A DNA stretch of 64,000 nucleotides from Yoonia vestfoldensis (GTDB lineage: Bacteria; Pseudomonadota; Alphaproteobacteria; Rhodobacterales; Rhodobacteraceae). The notes beneath the pieces were generated by a model, which was not told the origin of the DNA, searched no databases, and was given only the letters and a program-made list of their open reading frames with translations. Position 1 is the first letter of the stretch. The number at the start of each line of letters is the position of its first letter. The stretch spans positions 1,550,001 to 1,614,000 of the forward strand of contig NZ_CP021431.1 of assembly GCF_002158905.1 (NCBI RefSeq). The letters run 5' to 3'. Below are positions 8,478-16,344 of the stretch, in pieces. Made by a program: the position numbers and the translations under genes.

Positions 8478-9445
8478 CGCAACGCCTCTGTCGCGAAATG
8501 ACAGCGCGCCCAATGCGCGCCATTGATTGCCATCGGTGCGGGTCTTATGCGGCACAGATCTTTGGCCTTGTCGCAGCGGTCGCGGAAAATACAGCCCTCT
8601 GGGGGCGCGGTCAGATCCGGCAGATCGCCCTGAATAGCGGGCAAAACCGCGACCTTGGTTTTCATCCGGCCGGGATCGCATTCGATCAGCTTGGCCGTAT
8701 AGGGATGGCTGGGATGCGCAAAGACTGCGGTCACCGGTCCTTCCTCGACCGCCTCGCCGGCATACATGACCACCACATTGTCGCACAGTTCCGCAATCAC
8801 CCCCAGATGATGAGAGATAAAAAGGATCGCACAGCCGATATCGCGCTGCAATTCTTTCAGCAAGGCGATGATCTGCACCTCTAGCGTGGCATCCAGCGCC
8901 GTGGTCGGTTCATCCGCGATCAGCAATTTGGGGCGCATCAAAACGGCCATCGCGATGGCCACGCGCTGGCGCTGGCCACCAGAAAGCTGATGCGGATAGG
9001 CCGCAAGCTTGGCTTTGGGGTCCGGCAGCCCGACACGGGCCAGCGTTTCTGTCGCACAGCGCAGTTTTTCGGCGCGGCTGCGCCTTGCGCGGTATTGGAT
9101 GTCCAGCATCTGGCGACCGATTGTCAGAACCGGGTTCAGCGATGTCATCGGATCTTGAAAAACCACTGAAATGTCACGGCCGCGCAGGTCCCGCAACCGC
9201 CGCCGAGAGGCGCCGACCAGGTCTTCGCCTTCCAGCCGGATCGTACCGGCGGCGATACGGGCGTTTTGCGGCATCAGCTGCAGCAGCGCATTGATCAAGG
9301 TGGACTTGCCGCAGCCCGATTCACCGACAATGCCGACAATCTGGCCCGGCGCGACATTCAGCGCGACATCGCGCAAGGCCTGCACCGCGCCTTGCTGGGT
9401 GGCGTAATGGACCGTCAGTCCTGCGACATTCAGGGTATCGGTCAT
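8474..9445 (-). CDS. Peptide ABC transporter ATP-binding protein (DppD/OppD-like)
   Basis: A 323-residue ATPase with Walker A GESGCGKSTLIN, Q-loop VVFQDPMTSLNP, signature LSGGQRQRVAIAMAV, Walker B LLIADEPTTALD and H-loop LFISHHL. The C-terminal Cys-containing element found in Opp/Dpp ATPases is also present (EGCIFRDRCDKAKDLC). It pairs with the DppF-like subunit to drive peptide import. It overlaps both neighbours by 4 nt (9442-9445 and 8474-8477). Substrate range cannot be read from the sequence; Opp, Dpp and nickel importers share this architecture. Confidence 0.93.
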   Translation of the reverse strand: MTDTLNVAGLTVHYATQQGAVQALRDVALNVAPGQIVGIVGESGCGKSTLINALLQLMPQNARIAAGTIRLEGEDLVGASRRRLRDLRGRDISVVFQDPMTSLNPVLTIGRQMLDIQYRARRSRAEKLRCATETLARVGLPDPKAKLAAYPHQLSGGQRQRVAIAMAVLMRPKLLIADEPTTALDATLEVQIIALLKELQRDIGCAILFISHHLGVIAELCDNVVVMYAGEAVEEGPVTAVFAHPSHPYTAKLIECDPGRMKTKVAVLPAIQGDLPDLTAPPEGCIFRDRCDKAKDLCRIRPAPMAINGAHWARCHFATEALR

Positions 9446-10293
9446 CGTGACTTCCTCAATTTGGGATCAAGCTGGTCGCGCAGTGCCTCGCCCAGAAAGG
9501 TAAAGCCAAGGGTGACCAGAATGACCGGCAGCCCGCCTGCAACGATGATCCAGGGCGTTGTGCGGATGAAATCAAAACCGTCTTTCAGCGTGGCGCCCCA
9601 GCTAGGCGTGCCCGGTGGCACGCCGATGCCCAGAAAGCTCATCCCCGCTTCGATGGTGATGACGACGGGCAAATTCATCGCGGCAAGAATGAAGAATGGC
9701 CCCAGAACATTCGGAAGCACATGATGAAAGATGATCCGCGCCGATGATGCGCCCATCGCATGTTCCGCCAGAATGAATTCGGCATTTTTCAGCGTTAATG
9801 TCTGCGTGCGCACCACCCGCGCATATTCGGAAAACGACGTGATGACGACGACGATGATCACCGTGGACAGACCTCGCGGCAGCAGCGCCGCCAGCGCAAG
9901 CGCCAGAATGATGGTCGGATAGGCGCGCAGCGTGTCGAAAACGAACAGCAGCATATTGTCCAGCCAGCGCGGCCCAAACCCCGCAATCATCCCCAATGTC
10001 AGCCCGATCACGCTGGATATGCTGACCGCCACCAGCGCCACATAAAGCGCGATCCGGCTGCCCTGCGCCAAACGAGAGAACGTATCGCGCCCCAGATTAT
10101 CCGTGCCCAGCCAATAGCGCGACGATGGCGGCGCAAAGCGGTCAGCAAGGTTCATCGCGCTGTAATCATGCGGCGAGATCACATCGGCGCATAGCGCCAC
10201 CAAGATCAACGCTACGATGATGATCATGGCGAAAACGGCCATCGGTTCGGCCAGCAGCCGCCCCGGCAAGCTATGTCTGAAAGACCCCATCAT
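9442..10293 (-). CDS. Peptide ABC transporter permease (DppC-like)
   Basis: A 283-residue inner-membrane permease with about six hydrophobic segments. It has the N-terminal OppC-type stretch (PHDYSAMNLADRFAPPSSRYWLGTDNLGRDTFSRL) and the EAA loop EHAMGASSARIIFHHVLPNVL that contacts the ATPases. Forms the translocation pore with the DppB-like subunit. It begins in an ATGA overlap with dppB; a second ATG follows immediately. The C-terminal GFTFLGEALRDQLDPKLRK is typical of DppC. Confidence 0.93.
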   Translation of the reverse strand: MMGSFRHSLPGRLLAEPMAVFAMIIIVALILVALCADVISPHDYSAMNLADRFAPPSSRYWLGTDNLGRDTFSRLAQGSRIALYVALVAVSISSVIGLTLGMIAGFGPRWLDNMLLFVFDTLRAYPTIILALALAALLPRGLSTVIIVVVITSFSEYARVVRTQTLTLKNAEFILAEHAMGASSARIIFHHVLPNVLGPFFILAAMNLPVVITIEAGMSFLGIGVPPGTPSWGATLKDGFDFIRTTPWIIVAGGLPVILVTLGFTFLGEALRDQLDPKLRKSR

Positions 10294-11231
10294 GTGACCC
10301 TTTGCCTGGGGTCAAGTGCGGCATTGACCAGATCCGCGATCAGCGCGCAGGTGACAAAAAAGCCGATGGCGACCAGCATGGCCCCCATCACGACAGGGTA
10401 ATTGCGCCCTGACACGCTTTCATAGATCAGTGACCCGATACCCGGACGCGAAAACACGATTTCCGCAAAGACCGCGCTGGATAACATGCCGCCAATGCCG
10501 ACGCCCAGAACCTGCACCGCGGGCAGGATCGCCACGCGCAGCGCATATTGATAAATCACCATGCGGCGCGGCAGACCGAAAGCGCGCGCCGTGCGGATAT
10601 AGTTTTCGCCCAATGTCTCTAGCATCGCGGCGCGCACGATCCGCGCGATATAGCCCACCCATGCCAGCCCGATGGCAAAAGAGGGCAGCGCCAGATGAAA
10701 AAGCCGGCTGCCCAGATCGCCGGACTCGCCCGCACCGATGGTCGGAAACCAGCGCAGGATCACGCCAAATAGCAACAAGGAATAAAGCGCGACAACAAAT
10801 GACGGCGCCGCAATAAAGCCCACCGACAAGATGCCGCTGATCCTGTCTAGCCAGCTGTTGCGGTTATCTGCCGAAAATGCGCCAAGCATGATACCCAGCG
10901 CGGCCGACCAGAAAATCGCGCAAAAGACCAAGGCCATCGTATGCGGCAAAGCGTTGAACACAGCTTCGGCAACGGGGCGGTTGCGGTTGTAATCCGTCCC
11001 CATATCGCCGCCAAGAATACGCCCCCAGAAATTGACGATCTGCACCAGAACCGGATCATCCAGCCCCATATTCGCGCGAAACGCGGCGCGTAATTCCGGG
11101 GTGGCCCGTGGCCCCAGCAAGATCGTCGTGGGATCGCCCGGCAGGGTGATCATGATCGTGTATAAGGCCGATATGGCCACAAAGATGATGGCCAGCGCCA
11201 GTAGAACACGCTGAAAGGCATATTGCAGCAT
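10290..11231 (-). CDS. Peptide ABC transporter permease (DppB-like)
   Basis: A 313-residue permease with an N-terminal membrane segment (FQRVLLALAIIFVAISALYTIMI), the DppB/OppB-type loop DPTTILLGPRATPELRAAFRANMGLDDPV and an EAA-type loop ending ALRVAILPAVQVLG. The start MLQYAFQR is preferred because the longer reading to 11366 overlaps the coding end of the binding protein. It follows the binding-protein gene after 64 bp that contain a hairpin, and is chained by 4-nt overlaps to the rest of the transporter. Confidence 0.92.
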   Translation of the reverse strand: MLQYAFQRVLLALAIIFVAISALYTIMITLPGDPTTILLGPRATPELRAAFRANMGLDDPVLVQIVNFWGRILGGDMGTDYNRNRPVAEAVFNALPHTMALVFCAIFWSAALGIMLGAFSADNRNSWLDRISGILSVGFIAAPSFVVALYSLLLFGVILRWFPTIGAGESGDLGSRLFHLALPSFAIGLAWVGYIARIVRAAMLETLGENYIRTARAFGLPRRMVIYQYALRVAILPAVQVLGVGIGGMLSSAVFAEIVFSRPGIGSLIYESVSGRNYPVVMGAMLVAIGFFVTCALIADLVNAALDPRQRVT

Positions 11232-11249
11232 ATCGTCCCCTTCCGACAA

Positions 11250-11285
11250 AACGACATGCCCCGCCTTGGTCACGGCAGGGCATGT
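11250..11285 (-). terminator. Intercistronic hairpin between binding protein and permease genes
   Basis: An 8-bp stem (11254-11261 with 11278-11285) extended by three more pairs after a mismatch, with an 8-nt loop. On the minus strand it is followed by a short T run. Hairpins here commonly protect or attenuate message so that the binding protein is made in excess over the membrane subunits; that role is inferred from position. Confidence 0.55.
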
Positions 11286-11295
11286 TTTCACAGGG

Positions 11296-12873
11296 TCACG
11301 CGCGGCGGAAGAATTGCAACAGCGGCTGACCATCGGGGCGGGTGGCTGGCACAATGCTGTCGGCAAAAAGATTGGCGGTCACGCCATGCGTCAGGAACCG
11401 ATAGCCGCCCGATTGCTCCATCAGATCCTGCATATGACGATACATCTCGTCACGCCGGGCCGGATCGCCTTCGGACAGCGCCGCGTCATGCAGCTGGTCG
11501 AATTCCGCATTGGAAAATTGTTCCCAGTTCCAGTCGCCGATCTGGTCAGACACAAACCATGCGGTGGCATAATAGGGGTCCGGCGTCATCGAAAAGCGCT
11601 TGATCGTCAGTTCAAGATCTTTCCAGCGGTCGCCATCGGCAGCGACGCCCAGGCTCCAGAAGGATCCGGATTCGTGGACAGTGATGTTCAGATCAATCCC
11701 CGCCTGCGCCATCATGGCCTGCATCACCTGCGCTGTGGTCGTATGGGTGACGTTGTTCAGCACATCGACATTCAGCGCCAGCCGGTCAATGCCTGCCGCA
11801 TCCAGCAAGGCGCGGGCGCGGGCAAAATCGGCTTGTGGCGGGATCAATGTCGCTGGCCGGTGGCCGATCAGACCGGGGGCAATGATCCCGGTCGACGCCT
11901 CGGCCACATCAAAAAAGGCCGCTTGCAGGATCGAGGGCACATCGATGGCATACATGATCGCCTGACGCACCCGGATATCTTCGAATTTCGGATTCTGGAT
12001 GTTCAGCCCGACCCAATGATAAAACAGCGCCGGATGCACATTCATCTGCGCCCCGATGGGCGGGTTGTCCCGCAGCCGTTGGACAGAGCCAGCCCCGATA
12101 GATGTAAAATCCACATCACCGGCATCCTTGGCGATTTCAGCCGCAGATTCATCGACAACAACGATCAGATCGACCCGTTCGAATGCGGCAGGCGCGCCAG
12201 AAAAATCGGGGTTGCGTTCCAGAACCCAGCGTTCGCCAAGGCGATGTTCAACGACTCGGTAAGGGCCGCAAACCGCTGGTGGCACCGCTGTAGTGATCTT
12301 GCCGCCCGCAGCCTCGACCGCTGCCTTGCAGATCACGGTGCCAGCCAGATACGGCAGCGCGATGGTCCAGATCGGCGCAAAGGGGCGGTCCATATGGATA
12401 ATGCCCGCATAACGCCCTGTCACCTCGACATGCGAAAACGGGCCCAGATCGGGTTTGATGCGGGAATTATTCGCCTCGACCATATGGCGATCCATCGAGA
12501 ATTTGACATCCTCGGCCGTGATCTCGCCAAATCCATCCGACCACATCTGCCCTTCTTTGAGGGTGAAGGTAATCGTGGTTGGGCTGGATTGCGTCATGCT
12601 TTCCGCCAGATCAAGCTGCCAATCCCATTCCTGACCCGGAACATATTGGATCAACTTGCGGTAGATGCAGCCATATAGCAGTTCTTCGAGAAATCCTGAT
12701 GCATCCAGCGGATCATAATCATCAGGTTCGAGATAGGTCCGCACATTCAAGCGGCTGCCATCTGCCCAGGCGGCAATCGGGAACATGGCTGCGGCGCTGA
12801 GCGCTGCGGCCCCCGCAAAGACCTGTCGGCGTGTCGGGTCCGGTACGAACGAAAAGGTTTTCTGGTTACTCAT
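11296..12873 (-). CDS. Peptide ABC transporter substrate-binding protein (SBP_bac_5)
   Basis: A 525-residue periplasmic binding protein of family 5. It carries a twin-arginine type leader (TRRQVFAGAAALSAAAMFPIAAWA), so it is probably exported folded through Tat. Family landmarks are EPDDYDPLDASGFLEELLYGCIYRKL, ITFTLKEGQMWSDGFGEITAEDVKFS and RQAIMYAIDVPSIL. The longer reading to 13113 adds low-complexity sequence; MSNQKTFSF at 12873 is used. First gene of the transporter operon, downstream of the HTH regulator. The 149-bp leader contains the 10-bp palindrome TTGCATGCAA (12958-12967), which resembles the site at the regulator start. Peptides are the likely substrate given the two hydrolase genes in the cluster. 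Confidence 0.92.
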   Translation of the reverse strand: MSNQKTFSFVPDPTRRQVFAGAAALSAAAMFPIAAWADGSRLNVRTYLEPDDYDPLDASGFLEELLYGCIYRKLIQYVPGQEWDWQLDLAESMTQSSPTTITFTLKEGQMWSDGFGEITAEDVKFSMDRHMVEANNSRIKPDLGPFSHVEVTGRYAGIIHMDRPFAPIWTIALPYLAGTVICKAAVEAAGGKITTAVPPAVCGPYRVVEHRLGERWVLERNPDFSGAPAAFERVDLIVVVDESAAEIAKDAGDVDFTSIGAGSVQRLRDNPPIGAQMNVHPALFYHWVGLNIQNPKFEDIRVRQAIMYAIDVPSILQAAFFDVAEASTGIIAPGLIGHRPATLIPPQADFARARALLDAAGIDRLALNVDVLNNVTHTTTAQVMQAMMAQAGIDLNITVHESGSFWSLGVAADGDRWKDLELTIKRFSMTPDPYYATAWFVSDQIGDWNWEQFSNAEFDQLHDAALSEGDPARRDEMYRHMQDLMEQSGGYRFLTHGVTANLFADSIVPATRPDGQPLLQFFRRA

Positions 12874-12957
12874 GATGAACTCTTTCGGTGGTGGAACAGC
12901 GCGGTGGGTTGCGCGCATTCTGCGACGATGATGTGCCATCCTGCTGCCCGTGGCTGT

Positions 12958-12967
12958 TTGCATGCAA
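12958..12967. promoter_or_regulatory. TTGCATGCAA palindrome upstream of the binding-protein gene
   Basis: A perfect 10-bp palindrome 85 bp before the binding-protein start codon, in the gap after the HTH regulator. Its half-site TTGCA recurs in the palindromes at 13841-13854 and in part at 13874-13881. Proposed as an operator for the adjacent regulator; this is inference from symmetry and position. Confidence 0.45.
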
Positions 12968-13022
12968 CTACGCATTCCGCGAAAACTGCTTATGTCTGAC
13001 GCGCTTGCTGCGTCATCTCGCG

Positions 13023-13847
13023 TCAGGCGGGCAGCTCTAGCGCGGTCAGCATATGCTGCCCCTCGCCGCCCGCTGCCAGCATCCGCGCCACATGCCGGGG
13101 CAGCGCCGGGCATTGTGGGGCGAAAATGCCGGTCTGTTTCATGCTTTTGCGCTTATCGATGGTCTTTCCCAGATATTCGAGAAACACCTGCGCCGCGAAA
13201 GGGGATCTGGCGCTGCGGCCCTGCACCCCAAGCGTCATACCTGTCAGGTATGCGGGCACCTCTGCCGCGGCCGGGAACAGGATTGTCTGCGACAGCGACC
13301 GCAACGCATTGGCATTATGGTCGATAATGAAGATCCGCCCCCCAAGCATCAGCGCGGTGCCAATATACCGGATGAAATGCGAGCGTCCCAAAAGGCTTTC
13401 TTCGGGCTGGATCCGCTCGGACAGGCGGGTGTAATAGACGCCTTTATATTCAACGATGCGCAACAGCGACCGGCGGATCATGCCCGGCCGGCTGGGGGTG
13501 TAATAGTAATAAAAGTAATAGCCGCAGTAAGGTTTCAGACTATCTGCCGACCCGACGATCATCCGGTCGATATGGGTCGCCGCCGGCCCGAGCGCACGCA
13601 GCAGATGCCGCGCACGCGGGCGCAAGGACACAAGATCGGCAAAGCGGCCATGGGGCAAAAGCAGCTCTTCTTCATCGACGCCGAAATAATCACAAATCCG
13701 CCGGGTATTGCGGGCCGAGGGGCGCGATGTCCCGCTCAGATATTTGGTGAATTGTTGCCGGTTGATACCCAGCCCCCGACAGACATCGGCGATGGAGGGG
13801 GCATAGCTGCACAGCAGCTTCAGATTGCGCGCAATATTGTCTTGCAT
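13023..13847 (-). CDS. XRE-type helix-turn-helix transcriptional regulator
   Basis: A 274-residue protein with an N-terminal Cro/CI-type domain (residues ~1-70: IADVCRGLGINRQQFTKYLSGTSRPSARNTRRICDYFGVDEEELLL). A ~200-residue C-terminal region follows that I do not recognise beyond a tyrosine-rich stretch (YCGYYFYYYYTPSRPG). It sits between the S15 hydrolase and the binding-protein gene, on the same strand, so it probably regulates peptide uptake. The start at 13847 (MQDNIARNLK) matches the usual beginning of such domains; an in-frame start at 13937 is possible. The start codon lies inside a perfect 14-bp palindrome, which suggests autoregulation. Confidence 0.85.
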   Translation of the reverse strand: MQDNIARNLKLLCSYAPSIADVCRGLGINRQQFTKYLSGTSRPSARNTRRICDYFGVDEEELLLPHGRFADLVSLRPRARHLLRALGPAATHIDRMIVGSADSLKPYCGYYFYYYYTPSRPGMIRRSLLRIVEYKGVYYTRLSERIQPEESLLGRSHFIRYIGTALMLGGRIFIIDHNANALRSLSQTILFPAAAEVPAYLTGMTLGVQGRSARSPFAAQVFLEYLGKTIDKRKSMKQTGIFAPQCPALPRHVARMLAAGGEGQHMLTALELPA

Positions 13848-13854
13848 ATGCAAG
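13841..13854. promoter_or_regulatory. 14-bp palindrome overlapping the regulator start codon
   Basis: CTTGCATATGCAAG is a perfect palindrome that contains the ATG of the XRE regulator. A related shorter palindrome, TTGCGCAA, lies 20 bp upstream (13874-13881), and TTGCATGCAA lies before the binding-protein gene. Binding here would block translation start or transcription, fitting autorepression. Inferred from sequence only. Confidence 0.45.
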
Positions 13855-13945
13855 TTGTATCTGGCGGCAGCAATTGCGCAAGCTGTATCGCGCCTGTTCG
13901 CGTCAGTTGACCGATCCGCCGTTCTGTTTTGCGTCAATCTGCGAT

Positions 13946-15955
13946 CTAGGTTCCATCACGCGGGACAGAAAACTGCCAGTCGCGCGCGACAAGGCAATCC
14001 TTGCCTTCATATGCCTGCAGGCATGCGGCGATATGGAAAGACGTCGCATCGCAGGTCATGACCGTGCGCGTCTCGGTGCGGGTCTGCCAATGGGCGCGGC
14101 CGATTGTATAGCGCCACCGGGTTTCATGGCGGGCCGTCAGCGGGTCATCGGGATGGATGTCCCAGATTTCGGTGATCACCTTGCCCGATTCAATGCCCGT
14201 GCTTTCATGGCGCGTCAGCCCCGCATCCGTGATCAGTTGCAGCCTTTGGGTGCCATCGGGCAAGATCTCTGCCTGGCGGGTATACGCGGCGGCCCGCAAA
14301 ACATGCGAGCGGCCTTGGCGCATCTGTTCAGGCGGGCCGAATTGCGGGCTGGCTTCGTTGATATCGGGCCGGACAGGAAGCGTCAGGGCACAGCCCGTTG
14401 GGTCCAATTGCAGTGACAAGGGCGCGGCAGAGGGCCAGATCATCGGCCAATAGGCCGTTGACAAGGACAGCCGCAGGCAATGTCCCGCCGGTAAGCGATA
14501 GGCGATATCATTCAACGAAAACGTCACGTCGACGGGCCTGCCCGGTATCAATGGCGTCACCCTGACATGCCCGTCATCATGGGTCAGGTTCATAACCCCC
14601 ATGGTGATAAAGGCGACCGACCCATCCGGGCGGAGGTCACAAAGCCGCGCCACGACGAAACCGCTGGTCTGATCCGCTATCAGCCGCAGTTTCAACCGCG
14701 CCGCCCCGACAATATCCTTGCCGGTCACAAAGGGGGACGTGTCCAGCGTCAGGCATTGCGCATCATCGGCGCGCTGGTCATCGGCAAGTTCATCAAGGCT
14801 GCGCATCCCGGGGCAGAAACGTTGCCCCGCCAGCCCGATGGTCTGCGGGTTCGTGACATAAAGGGGTGCATCGCCCTGTGTCTCGCCAAGCCCGTGTTGT
14901 GACAGATAAAATATCTCGGTTCCAATCCGGGGCGATGGCCAGGATTGTTCGGCAATCCAGCGCCCGTTGCGGGCCGGCATGTGACGCGCGGGCGGATCGG
15001 ATTCCATGACAAACATCCGGTAGGACATGTCGGGCGCGGTGCCTTCGCCTTTCAGCCAATGGTCAAACCATGCTTTCACCTCTGACAGAAACCCGATTGC
15101 CGGTTCCGGCCAAGCCACATTGGGATATCGATGCGCCCAAGGGCCATTGATCCCTGCAACGGGTGATGACAGCCCCGCAATCGTGCGCGGCACCGCGTTG
15201 GAATAGGCATCTGCCCAGCCGCCCACGGCAAGAATGGCCGCCGTCACCCCGCCATAATCCTCGCAGACAGAGCCGCGCTTCCAATAGGCATCCCGGCGCT
15301 GATGGGCCAGCCATGTCTCGATATGCAAAGGCTGGGTCCGCAGCCTGTCCAGCCAGATGTCACGCCATGCTTCGCCCAGGATTTCAGGGTCCGGCGGGCG
15401 CGCCGAATAGGCCAGCATCTGCGACGACCAGCCCTTGTTTTCCGTCAGCAGGCAGCCGCCCATGTAATGGATGTCATCGGCATAGCGGTCATCGGTGAAA
15501 CAGATCGCGACAGCGGCTTTCAGGGCGGGTGGTGCCAGCTGCGCCAGTTGCAGCGCATTAAAGCCGCCCCAGCTGATGCCGATCATGCCGACCGCGCCGT
15601 TGCACCAGCTTTGTGCGGCCAGCCATGCGATGACTTGCAGACCATCATCCAGCTCGGCTGCGGAATATTCATCGCTCATATGGCCGTCGGAATCGCCGCT
15701 GCCACGAATATCGACGCGCACGCCCACATATCCGTTCTGGGCCAGCCAGCTATGGGTCAGCTCGTCGCGGGGCAAGGTGGCGTCGCGCCGGCGATATGGC
15801 AGATATTCCAGCACCGCTGGCGCAGCGTTATGCGCGGCTGTCTTCGGCATCCAGATGCGCGCCGCAAGGCGTGTCCCGTCGCGCATGGTGATCCAGACCG
15901 GGTCCAGCACCCGCAGGCCTGCAGGGTCGGTTGATGCGCCAGCGCTTTGTGCCAT
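13946..15955 (-). CDS. CocE/NonD (S15 family) hydrolase
   Basis: A 669-residue alpha/beta hydrolase of the X-Pro dipeptidyl-peptidase/CocE class. The nucleophile elbow is GISWGGFN, an acid candidate lies in GGWADAYSN, and the His lies in GPWAHRYPN. The N-terminal VWITMRDGTRLAARIWMP and PAVLEYLPYRRRD stretches and the C-terminal jelly-roll domain (LLIPGRPVDVTFSLNDIAYRLPAGHCLRLSLS-like) are typical. MAQSAGAS at 15955 is chosen because a GGGGGA ribosome site sits just before it; a start at 16135 would run into the tRNA fragment. Being on the same strand and 98 bp before the regulator, it probably belongs to the peptide-use cluster; ester substrates are also possible for this family. Confidence 0.88.
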   Translation of the reverse strand: MAQSAGASTDPAGLRVLDPVWITMRDGTRLAARIWMPKTAAHNAAPAVLEYLPYRRRDATLPRDELTHSWLAQNGYVGVRVDIRGSGDSDGHMSDEYSAAELDDGLQVIAWLAAQSWCNGAVGMIGISWGGFNALQLAQLAPPALKAAVAICFTDDRYADDIHYMGGCLLTENKGWSSQMLAYSARPPDPEILGEAWRDIWLDRLRTQPLHIETWLAHQRRDAYWKRGSVCEDYGGVTAAILAVGGWADAYSNAVPRTIAGLSSPVAGINGPWAHRYPNVAWPEPAIGFLSEVKAWFDHWLKGEGTAPDMSYRMFVMESDPPARHMPARNGRWIAEQSWPSPRIGTEIFYLSQHGLGETQGDAPLYVTNPQTIGLAGQRFCPGMRSLDELADDQRADDAQCLTLDTSPFVTGKDIVGAARLKLRLIADQTSGFVVARLCDLRPDGSVAFITMGVMNLTHDDGHVRVTPLIPGRPVDVTFSLNDIAYRLPAGHCLRLSLSTAYWPMIWPSAAPLSLQLDPTGCALTLPVRPDINEASPQFGPPEQMRQGRSHVLRAAAYTRQAEILPDGTQRLQLITDAGLTRHESTGIESGKVITEIWDIHPDDPLTARHETRWRYTIGRAHWQTRTETRTVMTCDATSFHIAACLQAYEGKDCLVARDWQFSVPRDGT

Positions 15956-16127
15956 GGGTCCCCCTTGCATGTCGGCAAAGTAAAAGCCGCCCCAAGGCAA
16001 GACGCAATCGCGCAACCACGATCTGGCAGACGCGATGAGACGCGACAACAGGCGCGGTTTTGCAGGCACACTGCTGGATATCACAGCCGTGCCAGCCGCG
16101 CGGGAAAGTCTGTGTTCTGTACTGAAA

Positions 16128-16172
16128 TGGTGCACCCGACAGGATTCGAACCTGTGGCCTCTGCCTTCGGAG
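16128..16172 (-). tRNA. 3' fragment of tRNA-Arg(CCG), element attachment site
   Basis: On the minus strand the segment reads from the anticodon loop (CTCCGAA, anticodon CCG) through the 3' anticodon stem GGCAG, the variable loop, the T arm (ACAGG TTCGAAT CCTGT), the acceptor strand CGGGTGC and ACCA. Homology to a tRNA stops at 16172: the expected 5' anticodon strand is replaced by unrelated sequence leading to the integrase gene. This is the usual core of an attachment site used by tRNA-targeting integrases. The intact tRNA should lie at the other end of the element; I did not find a second copy by eye in this window. The familiar false ORF ending MVHPTGFEPVASAFG comes from this segment. Confidence 0.85.
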
Positions 16173-16344
16173 TGCGTGGGTAAGGCGCATGATCACACTT
16201 ACCAGATCATACTATAGCCTTGTTTTATAACTTATAATGCTTACTTTCGTGTAATTGCGAGAGGTGAGTAATTTACTATTTTTTACCCCTCGCTGCTGAA
16301 CTGGTGCTGAACCAGCGCTGAACTACAGGAAGGGGTAAAGGCAG

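Noticed and set aside
11266..12678. 470-codon plus-strand frame opposite the binding-protein gene
   Set aside because: Antisense shadow; the opposite strand encodes a complete family-5 binding protein with a leader peptide.
13053..13910. 285-codon plus-strand frame opposite the XRE regulator
   Set aside because: No recognisable domain, whereas the minus strand has a clear helix-turn-helix.
15947..16183. 78-codon frame ending MVHPTGFEPVASAFG
   Set aside because: This is the well-known false protein produced by reading across a tRNA 3' end.
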